In this document: positions 57,985-64,000 of the stretch, one piece after another
Position numbering within the stretch: position 1 is the stretch's first letter
Layout: every line of letters starts with the position of its first letter
Assembly (NCBI RefSeq): GCF_011170125.1
Contig: NZ_BLLN01000005.1
Coordinates: 1,240,001-1,304,000, forward strand
Origin: Streptomyces diastaticus subsp. diastaticus
Lineage (GTDB): Bacteria; Actinomycetota; Actinomycetes; Streptomycetales; Streptomycetaceae
Length of the DNA stretch: 64,000 nucleotides
Direction: 5' to 3'
Position numbers and translations under genes: made by a program
The notes under the pieces: generated by a model
Seen by the model: only the letters and a program-made list of their open reading frames with translations
Told to the model about the DNA's origin: nothing
Databases searched by the model: none

Positions 57985-58530
57985 TCAGTCGGCCGGGGTG
58001 CCGCCCACGGGTGCCTGTCCCAGGGCGCTCAGCTTCCACCGGCCGCCGGTGCGGGTGAGTTCGCCGAGCATGCGGCTGTCCTTGTCGGTCTTCTCGGCGC
58101 CGGGGGCCTTGACGGTGACGCGGAGGGCGACGAGGACCCTGGCGCGGCCGGCGCGGTCGTCCAGTTCGGTGACGGCGGAGGAGAGCACCTTGGCGGTGGT
58201 GACGGTCTTGGCGCTCTTCACCTGGTCGGTGAACTCCTTCCGTCCTTCGGCGAGTTGCTGGTGCAGCTCGCCGGTGGTGGAGGACTCCCACAGATCCAGG
58301 CCCCGGTCGACCTCGCGGTGGTCGAGGGTGTTGAGGTTCTGCACCGCCTGCTCCCCCGCGGCGAGCGCGGCGTCGCGCTGCCCGGCGTAGGCGGCGGTGT
58401 CGTCGTGGGCGGCGGCGTACCAGGCCCAGCCGCCCCACACCGCGAAGCCGCCCGCGAGCAGGGTGAGGACGAGCGCCGCCACGAGAAGAGGGCGGGCCGT
58501 GGCGGGGGCGGCACGGAGCTTGCTGGTCAT
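57985..58530 (-). CDS. Mce-associated membrane protein (Mas-like), third
   Basis: A 181-residue single-span protein: LLVAALVLTLLAGGFAVWGG near the N-terminus, then an extracytoplasmic NTF2-like domain with DHREVDRGLDLWESSTTGEL, VTELDDRAGRARVLVALRVT and GRWKLSALGQAPVGG. Unlike its neighbours it has almost no cytoplasmic tail. ATG 58530 has GGGAG six bases upstream. It is part of the same leftward unit as the mce genes. Confidence 0.87.
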   Translation of the reverse strand: MTSKLRAAPATARPLLVAALVLTLLAGGFAVWGGWAWYAAAHDDTAAYAGQRDAALAAGEQAVQNLNTLDHREVDRGLDLWESSTTGELHQQLAEGRKEFTDQVKSAKTVTTAKVLSSAVTELDDRAGRARVLVALRVTVKAPGAEKTDKDSRMLGELTRTGGRWKLSALGQAPVGGTPAD

Positions 58531-58555
58531 GGATGCTCCCGTCTGCGGTGCGCGG

Positions 58556-59203
58556 TCAGCGCGTGGTGAGGTCGGTGATGCGCCAGCGGCCGTCGGTGAG
58601 CTGGGCGGTGACGGTCAGCTGGGCGGCGGCGGTGGCGGGGGCGCCCTTGGCCCGGTGGGAGGTCTGGTCGAGGAAGACCAGCAGCCGGGCCCGGTCGCCG
58701 GTCAGCTCGACGACGCCGGTCCGTACGGCCTGGGTGGTGAGGGTGAGCCGCTGCTCGGCAAGGCTCTCGCGGACCTGGTCGAACAGGTCCTCGTACTGCC
58801 GGGCGGCCTTCCCGGCCAGGACCGTGCGGGCGGAGCGCTCGGTGGCCGCGGTGCCGCCCGGGGTGTACGAGAAGATCCGCGCGAGTCCGCCGGAGACCTC
58901 GCCGCCGACCTGGGTGGTGGCCTCGGTGTCGGTGAGGGCGCGGTTCTCGGCCGAGGGGGTGGTCCGCAGTTGGTGGGCGCCGTGGAAGAGGCCGCCACCG
59001 GCGAGGACGAGGACGGCGGCGAGGGCGGCGGGGGCCCAGCGGCGCCATCGGGGGCGTACGGGGCCGGTGGTGTCCGCCTCGTCGGGCCCGTCGGGGGTCT
59101 CGGCCTGTTCCCCGGTGGTGTCGGGGGTCTCGTCGGGGGCCTGCTCCGGCGTCTCGTCCGGGCCGGCGGTCTGGGCGTCGGCCTTTCTCAGCAGTGGTCC
59201 CAT
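58556..59203 (-). CDS. Mce-associated membrane protein (Mas-like), second
   Basis: A 215-residue protein with an acidic, Pro/Thr/Glu-rich cytoplasmic N-terminus (about 1-50), one span (WAPAALAAVLVLAGGGLFHG), and a C-terminal domain reading RSARTVLAGKAARQYEDLFD, ARLLVFLDQTSHRAK and DGRWRITDLTTR. ATG 59203 overlaps the stop of the preceding gene (TGATG) and has GGAGGAG eight bases upstream, so translation is probably coupled. Confidence 0.87.
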   Translation of the reverse strand: MGPLLRKADAQTAGPDETPEQAPDETPDTTGEQAETPDGPDEADTTGPVRPRWRRWAPAALAAVLVLAGGGLFHGAHQLRTTPSAENRALTDTEATTQVGGEVSGGLARIFSYTPGGTAATERSARTVLAGKAARQYEDLFDQVRESLAEQRLTLTTQAVRTGVVELTGDRARLLVFLDQTSHRAKGAPATAAAQLTVTAQLTDGRWRITDLTTR

Positions 59204-59748
59204 CAGCGCTTCTCCTCCCCCTCGGGGTCCCCGGCGTCCTCGGGCTCGTCCGCCTGGTCCGCGACCGGGACGGCGCTGAGTGCCCGGACCTTCCAGGTGC
59301 CGTCGGCGGTGCGGGAGAGCACGGCCTCCAGGCGTTTGCGGTCGGTGGTTGTCGCCTGGGCGCCCTCGGGGGTGACCTCGACGCGGACGGTGGCGATGAG
59401 CTTGGCGGTGCCCGCACGGGTGTCCAGCGCGGTGACGGCGGCCTCGGTGACGGTGCCGCGCGCCGAGGCGCCCGCCTCGGCCTCGGTGCGGGCCAGTTCG
59501 GTGCGGAGCGGTCCGGTGGCGGTGTCGCGCCAGGCACGGATGGACCGCGCGGCGCTCTCGCGGGTGGAGGCGTCGAGGGTGGAGAGCACGGCCAGCGAGT
59601 GGCGCCCGGCGTCCAGGGCGGCGTCCCGCTCCGTGCTGTGGGCGAGCCCGTCGTCGGTCCGGGCGTCGGCGTACGTCCAGGCGCCGGCGCCGCAGAAGAG
59701 CGCGGCCACGGCGAGGCCCACCCGTGTGACCAGCCGGCCGCGCCTCAT
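59203..59748 (-). CDS. Mce-associated membrane protein (Mas-like), first
   Basis: A 181-residue protein: span LVTRVGLAVAALFCGAGAWT, then a soluble domain with HSTERDAALDAGRHSLAVLS, WRDTATGPLRTELARTEAEA, TALDTRAGTAKLIATVRVEV and GTWKVRALSAVP. The acidic tail ends EDAGDPEGEEKR. ATG overlaps the stop of the mceF-like gene (ATGA), linking the Mas set to the mce operon. Function in the complex is inferred from mycobacterial Mas proteins. Confidence 0.87.
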   Translation of the reverse strand: MRRGRLVTRVGLAVAALFCGAGAWTYADARTDDGLAHSTERDAALDAGRHSLAVLSTLDASTRESAARSIRAWRDTATGPLRTELARTEAEAGASARGTVTEAAVTALDTRAGTAKLIATVRVEVTPEGAQATTTDRKRLEAVLSRTADGTWKVRALSAVPVADQADEPEDAGDPEGEEKR

Positions 59749-61019
59749 CGTCCGCTCCCGGCGGCGGGGCCGAGGAGTCCGGTCAGCCCGGCGGGGGCGT
59801 CGCCCCGCTGTCCCGGCAGGGCGAGGGCGCCGGGCAGGGCGGTCGGGGCGCCGGAGGCGGCGGCGCTGCCCGAGGGCAGGGAGCCGGGCTTGGCCGGGGC
59901 GGGGACGGGGCCGCCCTCGGGGGCGTTGCCGGAGCCGCGCACGTTCTTGCCGGAGGAGGCGGGGGCGGTGCAGGCGGCGCCGGTGTTGAGCGGCGGGGCG
60001 GTGCCGAGGTCGAGGCCGTTGCGGTAGCGGGTGCCGCCGTAGCCGGTGGTGCAGGGCAAGGGCTTGAAGAAGGTGACGGCCATGCCGAAGTTGACCTTTC
60101 CTCCGTCGACGGCGGTGGCTCCGGCGGCGACGGCGGCCGGGTACTTCACGAGCAGTTCCTCGGTGCCGCGCTGGCGGGTGACGGCCACCTCGGAGGTGGT
60201 CAGCAGGTTGGCGAGGACCACGCCGAGGCTCGGGTCGAGGTCGCGCAGGACGCCGCTGACCTGGGTGGCGGCGTCGGGGGTGACGGTGATGAGGCGGCGC
60301 AGGTCGGCGTCGGAGCTCTTGAGTTCGCGGGCGAGTTCCTCGGCGCCGGTGGCGAAGTCCCGGATGGCCTCGCCCTCCTCGGCCTGGGTGCGCAGCACGG
60401 TCTCGCCGTCCTGGATGAGGCGGGTGGTGGCGGGCAGGTTGCGGTCGGCGGCCTGGACGAAGGCGCTGCCGTTGTCCAGGAGGGCCTGGAGGTCGTCGCC
60501 GCGGCCCTCGAAGGCGAGGCCGAACTCGTCCACGACGGTGCGCAGGGAGTCCAGCGGCACCGAGGTGGTGAGGTCGTTCATGCTGGTGAGGACATCGGTG
60601 ACCGGCGCGGGCACCTGGGTGTCGGCTTGTTCGATCCGGGCGCCGTCGGTGAGGTAGGGGCCGCCGTCGCTCGCCGGGCGCAGGTCGATGTACTGCTCGC
60701 CGACGGCGGAGAGCGAGGCGACGACCGCCTCGGTGTCGGCGGGGATGCGCGGCGCCGACTTCTTGATCCGCAGCTCGGCGCTGACCCCGTCCCCGGTGAG
60801 GCCGATGGGTCCGACCCGGCCGACCGAGACGCCCCGGTAGGTCACATCCGAGTGGGTGAACAGCCCCCCGGTACGCGGGAGCTGGACCGTCACCGAGTAG
60901 TGGTCGGCGACGCCGACGAAGCGGCCGAGGTCGGCGTAGCGGATGCCGAGGAAGGACAGGACGAGGACGGCGATGAGGAGGAAGGCGAGATTCTTCAGCC
61001 GTACGGCGAGGGTGATCAC
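59745..61019 (-). CDS. MCE family protein, MceF position
   Basis: A 424-residue protein with one N-terminal span (NLAFLLIAVLVLSFLGIRYA), the MlaD/MCE domain (about 40-120: HYSVTVQLPRTGGLFTHSDV, YRGVSVGRVGPIGLTGDG, AVGEQYIDLRP), and a helical region (about 125-280). The Gly/Pro/Ala-rich C-terminal tail has CTTGYGG and ACTAPASSG cysteines. Mce proteins form a hexameric tunnel that carries lipids or sterols to the YrbE/MceG importer in the membrane. GTG 61019 overlaps the preceding stop (GTGA). Confidence 0.92.
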   Translation of the reverse strand: MITLAVRLKNLAFLLIAVLVLSFLGIRYADLGRFVGVADHYSVTVQLPRTGGLFTHSDVTYRGVSVGRVGPIGLTGDGVSAELRIKKSAPRIPADTEAVVASLSAVGEQYIDLRPASDGGPYLTDGARIEQADTQVPAPVTDVLTSMNDLTTSVPLDSLRTVVDEFGLAFEGRGDDLQALLDNGSAFVQAADRNLPATTRLIQDGETVLRTQAEEGEAIRDFATGAEELARELKSSDADLRRLITVTPDAATQVSGVLRDLDPSLGVVLANLLTTSEVAVTRQRGTEELLVKYPAAVAAGATAVDGGKVNFGMAVTFFKPLPCTTGYGGTRYRNGLDLGTAPPLNTGAACTAPASSGKNVRGSGNAPEGGPVPAPAKPGSLPSGSAAASGAPTALPGALALPGQRGDAPAGLTGLLGPAAGSGR

Positions 61020-62287
61020 CGGGTCTCACCTCCGGCGGCAGGGGTCCCGCTGCCGGTCGCGGAGCCGGTGGGCGTGGGAGGGGTGACGGAGGGCAGCGGC
61101 AGCGTGGGCGGGGAGGCGGGGGAACCGGCCGAGGGGCCGGCGGACCGGGGCGGGGACTTCTTCCCGGGTGTCTCGCGCTGCGATCGCGCGCCCGGGTCCC
61201 CGGGGGCAGGGGGCTCGGTGAGCGCCGGTTCGCCCGGGATCAGCGGCGGGACGACGACGGTGCCGGGGGCGGCGGCGAGGTGCAGGTAGGTGTTGAGGTA
61301 GTCGCCCTTGACGCCGCTGAGCACCTCGTCGGTGAACGGGTAGGTCAGCAGCACCTGGAGCGAGTCGGGCAGGTCGCTGCCGGCGTCGGCGAGGGCCTTG
61401 AGGGTGGGGGCGAGCGCCTTGAGGTCGGCGACCATGTCGTCCTTGCCGGCGTCGATGGTGGCGACGGCGACGCCGGAGAGCGTGTCCAGCGAGCGGAGCA
61501 TGGCCAGCAGCGAACCGCGCTGCTTCTCCAGGGTCTTCAGGCCCGGGGAGAGGCCGGTGAGGACGGTGCCCACGTCCTTCTTGCGGGTGGCGAGGGTGCT
61601 GGAGAGCCGGTTGACGCCGTCGAGGGCGTCGGTGATGGCGTCGCGGTTCTCGTCCAAGGTGGTGACCAGCGTGTTCACCCGTTTCAGCATGGAGCGGACC
61701 TCGGGTTCGCGGCCGCCGAGGGCGGCGTTGAGTTCCTGGGTGATGGTCTTGAGCTGGTTGACGCCGCCGCCGTTGAGGAGCAGCGAGAGGGCGCCGAAGA
61801 CCTCCTCGACCTCGGTGTTGCGGCCGGTGCGGGCGATCGGGATGACGCTGCCGTCGCCCAGGCGCCCGGCGGCGGACTCCTCGGCGGGGGCGACGAGCTG
61901 GACGTACTTCTCGCCGAGGAGGCTGGACTGTTCCAGGCGGGCGCCGGCGTCGGCGGGCAGCCGCACCTTGCCGTTGATCTTCATGGTGACCCGGGCCGCC
62001 CAGTCCTCGCCGCCGAGTTCGATGCGGGTGACGCGGCCGACGGCGACGTCGTTGACCTTGACCGCGGACTGCGGGACGAGGCTGAGGGCGTCGTCCAGTT
62101 CGGCGGTGACCGTGTACGGGTCGGGGCCGAGGTCGGCGCCGCCGGGCAGCGGCAGGTTCTCGGTCCCCTCGAAGCCGGGCGCGGCCTCGGCGAAGGCGCC
62201 GAGGGCCAGGGTGAAGCCGAGGCCGAGGGCGAGGACGCCGCCGATGCCGGCGCCGGCCGCCTTGCCGAGGTGCGGGAGGCGCTTCAT
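61016..62287 (-). CDS. MCE family protein, MceE position, without lipobox
   Basis: A 423-residue Mce protein. The N-terminal segment GAGIGGVLALGLGFTLALGA acts as membrane anchor. The MCE domain reads FEGTENLPLPGGADLGPDPY, TVTAELDDALSLVPQSAVKV, NDVAVGRVTRIELGGEDWAA and GEKYVQLVAP, which matches MceE/LprK. In mycobacteria MceE is a lipoprotein; here no cysteine follows the hydrophobic stretch, so lipid anchoring is not possible. A Pro/Ser/Thr tail of about 80 residues follows the helical region. ATG overlaps the upstream stop by ATGA. Confidence 0.92.
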   Translation of the reverse strand: MKRLPHLGKAAGAGIGGVLALGLGFTLALGAFAEAAPGFEGTENLPLPGGADLGPDPYTVTAELDDALSLVPQSAVKVNDVAVGRVTRIELGGEDWAARVTMKINGKVRLPADAGARLEQSSLLGEKYVQLVAPAEESAAGRLGDGSVIPIARTGRNTEVEEVFGALSLLLNGGGVNQLKTITQELNAALGGREPEVRSMLKRVNTLVTTLDENRDAITDALDGVNRLSSTLATRKKDVGTVLTGLSPGLKTLEKQRGSLLAMLRSLDTLSGVAVATIDAGKDDMVADLKALAPTLKALADAGSDLPDSLQVLLTYPFTDEVLSGVKGDYLNTYLHLAAAPGTVVVPPLIPGEPALTEPPAPGDPGARSQRETPGKKSPPRSAGPSAGSPASPPTLPLPSVTPPTPTGSATGSGTPAAGGETR

Positions 62288-63309
62288 CGCTTCGCCTCCC
62301 CGGTCTCGGCGGAGGAGCCGCCGGCGGCGGGCAGCGGGAGCAGGGGGCCGCCGCCGCTGATCTCGTTGAGGTTGGCCCGGCCGTCGAGGGTGCGGCTGTC
62401 GGGGTTGTAGGCGTTGACGACGTTCCCGGCGGCGAGCGGGGCGACGTCGAGGGCTTCGGCGAGGGAGGCGCGCTGGTCGACGAGGGCCTGGGTGATCGGG
62501 GCCAGCCGGTCGACGTTCTTCTTCAGCTCGCCCCGGTTGTCCTTGATGAACTTCTTGACCTGGCCGAGGGCCTTGCCGAGTTCCTTCAGGGCTCCGGAGA
62601 GATCGTCCTTGTTGTCGGCGAAGAAGGTGGTGACGTCGTCCAGACGCTCCTGGGCGGTGCGCACCTCGCCGTCCTTGTCCTTGAGCATGGTGACGAAGAC
62701 CTGGAGCTGGGCGAGGGTGGTGAAGAGGTCTTCACTGCCGCCGTCCAGAGTCCTGGCGGCCTTGCCGAACTGCTCGACCGACTCGCCGATGGCCTTGCCG
62801 TTGCCGTCGAGGTTCTTCGCTCCGGTGTCGAGGAGGTCGGAGAGGGCGCCGGAGGAGTTGGCGCCGTCGGGGCCGAGCGCGGTGGCCAGCTCGGTGATGG
62901 ATTCGTAGAGCTGGTCGATCTCGACGGGGGTGCGGTTGCGGCTCGCGGGGAGCACGGCACCGTCGGCGAGGGCGGGCCCGGAGGTGTAGGCGGGGGCGAG
63001 CTGGACGTACCGGTCGGCGACGATGCTGGGGGCGACGACGACGGCCCGGGCGTCCTCGGGCAGCCGTACACCCTCGTCCAGGGCGAGGCCCACGCGGACC
63101 TTGGTGCCCTGGGGCTCGACCGACTCGACCTCGCCGACGCGGACGCCGAGGACGCGCAGGTCGGAGCCGGCGTAGACGCCGACGGCGCGGTCGAAGTAGG
63201 CGGTGACGCGGGTGGTGCCCGCGTCCAGGAGGCGGACGGCGACGAGGCCGCCGGCGGCCAGCACCACCAGGGCGAGGGCCGCGCTGAGGATTCTTCCGCG
63301 CTGGTTCAT
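62284..63309 (-). CDS. MCE family protein, MceC/D-type
   Basis: A 341-residue Mce protein: one span (RILSAALALVVLAAGGLVAV), the MCE domain (TRVTAYFDRAVGVYAGSDLR, VLGVRVGEVESVEPQGTKVR, VAPSIVADRYVQLAPAYTSG) and a long helical region (about 140-300), with AGNVVNAYNPDSRTLDGRAN near the end, typical of MceC/MceD. The longest run of amphipathic helices (NGKAIGESVEQFGKAARTLD ... KELGKALGQVKKFIKDNRGE) would build the tunnel. ATG overlaps the preceding stop (ATGA). Confidence 0.92.
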   Translation of the reverse strand: MNQRGRILSAALALVVLAAGGLVAVRLLDAGTTRVTAYFDRAVGVYAGSDLRVLGVRVGEVESVEPQGTKVRVGLALDEGVRLPEDARAVVVAPSIVADRYVQLAPAYTSGPALADGAVLPASRNRTPVEIDQLYESITELATALGPDGANSSGALSDLLDTGAKNLDGNGKAIGESVEQFGKAARTLDGGSEDLFTTLAQLQVFVTMLKDKDGEVRTAQERLDDVTTFFADNKDDLSGALKELGKALGQVKKFIKDNRGELKKNVDRLAPITQALVDQRASLAEALDVAPLAAGNVVNAYNPDSRTLDGRANLNEISGGGPLLPLPAAGGSSAETGEAKR

Positions 63310-64000
63310 CGGGCACCGCTCCCCTTCGCCGCCGCCTGCCGCGGCGGGAGGCATCCGGTCTTGGGCTGGGATTCCTCGGGCAGGTAGTTGCGGGGGACGA
63401 CGCCGCACAGGTAGCTGTCGAGCCAGCGGCCGTTGCCGAGGGTGTTGCCGACGAGCCGGTAGTAGGGGCCGACCAGGGCCAGGGTCTTGTCCAGCTGCGT
63501 CTTGTTCTTCTCCAGGACCCCGGTGACCCTGCTGAGGGCCTTCAGGGTCGGGCCGAGCTGCTTGCTGTTGTCGTCGACCAGGCCGCCGAGTTCGGTGGAG
63601 AGTTCCCGGCTGCCCTTGAGCAGGGCGCGGATGGCGTCGCGGCGCTCCTTCAACTCGCCGAGCAGCGGCCCGCCGTCCTCGATGAGCGTCTCGAAGCTGG
63701 ACTTCCTGTTCTTCAGCGTCTTGGTGAACCTGGCGCTTCCCTCGAGGAGTTCGGAGAGCTTCGCGTCCCTCTTGGAGATCGAGGCGGAGAGCTCCGAGAG
63801 GCCGGTGGCGGCGTTGCGCACGTGCGGCGGGGAGTCCCTGAAGGTGTCGGAGATGGTCTCGAAGCTCTCCGCGAGCTTGCCGGTGTCGATCTCGTCCACG
63901 GTCGAGCTGAGGTCCTGGAAGGCGCTGGTCACGTCGTACGGGGAGGTGGTGCGGGCCAGCGGGATGCGGGCCCCGGGGTCCTGGGCGCGGGAGCCGAGCG
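63306..64000 (-). CDS. MCE family protein, MceB/C-type (C-terminal part, N-terminus beyond the window)
   Basis: The last 231 codons of an Mce protein whose start lies beyond the right edge. What is visible is the helical tunnel region (FQDLSSTVDEIDTGKLAESF, ELSASISKRDAKLSELLEGS, LLGELKERRDAIRALLKGSR) and the C-terminus with YYRLVGNTLGNGRWLDSYLC and a short basic tail. The GNGRW-D-Y motif is common in MceB proteins, while position would suggest MceC. The frame stays open to the window end. More operon genes (YrbE permeases, MceA) should lie to the right. Confidence 0.88.
   Translation of the reverse strand, partial: LGSRAQDPGARIPLARTTSPYDVTSAFQDLSSTVDEIDTGKLAESFETISDTFRDSPPHVRNAATGLSELSASISKRDAKLSELLEGSARFTKTLKNRKSSFETLIEDGGPLLGELKERRDAIRALLKGSRELSTELGGLVDDNSKQLGPTLKALSRVTGVLEKNKTQLDKTLALVGPYYRLVGNTLGNGRWLDSYLCGVVPRNYLPEESQPKTGCLPPRQAAAKGSGAR

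Overview
The window is actinobacterial and most likely from a Streptomyces. Base composition is very GC-rich, third codon positions are almost always G or C, and many genes start with GTG behind GGAGG-type sites or apparently leaderless. Gene content is typical of the genus: a secreted GH19 chitinase, a siderophore ABC importer behind an iron box, a cysteine-free L33 behind a Zur-like box, a cobalamin riboswitch ahead of metE, and an mce lipid-import operon. I see no tRNA, rRNA, CRISPR, prophage or insertion sequence.

Layout. 1-3.9 kb: the N-terminal half of an AceE-type pyruvate dehydrogenase E1, divergent from an Lrp/AsnC regulator with a perfect palindrome between them, then a GH114 lipoprotein and the chitinase. 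3.9-11.2 kb: a DevR/DevS (OsdR/OsdK)-like redox or dormancy module: a PNPOx-fold protein, a Rossmann-like protein, a NarL-type response regulator, a two-GAF histidine kinase, a solo cytochrome oxidase subunit I and a small membrane protein, with several GGGxC-N4-GxCCC dyads. 11.2-14.2 kb: zinc-independent L33, then a TetR/DHA2-exporter pair. 14.4-18.6 kb: siderophore importer (ATPase, two permeases, binding lipoprotein). 18.9-22.1 kb: a frameshifted HxlR regulator and the metY-metX pair. 22.4-25.8 kb: an unusual two-gene unit of an ATP-grasp enzyme and a CocE/NonD hydrolase. 26-33.8 kb: PhoD, a secreted unknown, a thioesterase, an EamA exporter, gene remnants, an ArsR regulator, an SDR and small proteins. 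33.9-38 kb: PRC-barrel/DUF2382 protein and riboswitch-controlled metE. 38-42 kb: GNAT remnant, FAD monooxygenase and a secreted beta-helix protein. 42-44.7 kb: CopA and a small His-rich membrane protein fired divergently from two CsoR-like promoters. 45-49.5 kb: TetR/MFS pair, asparaginase, polysaccharide deacetylase. 49.5-51.7 kb: a stretch of broken genes. 51.7-55.8 kb: isopropylmalate-dehydrogenase-like, EF-hand, MFS and aldo-keto reductase genes. 55.8-64 kb: a leftward mce operon, four Mce-associated proteins and a lytic transglycosylase.

How the parts work together. Methionine synthesis is split between MetX/MetY (homoserine activation and sulfhydrylation) and MetE, the last step, placed under cobalamin control. 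Metal handling appears three times (iron, zinc, copper), each next to a recognisable operator. The DevR/S-like block is the most coherent regulatory system: two of its control regions carry paired dyads with the same 22-bp pitch, and a further, nearly perfect box lies just upstream of the Zur-like site of the alternative L33 gene.

Two things stand out. About ten genes in 64 kb are broken by single-base deletions, an in-frame internal deletion or truncation, which suggests active gene loss between intact operons (or, for the indels, assembly errors). The ATP-grasp/CocE unit is a plausible but uncharacterised ligase-hydrolase pair.
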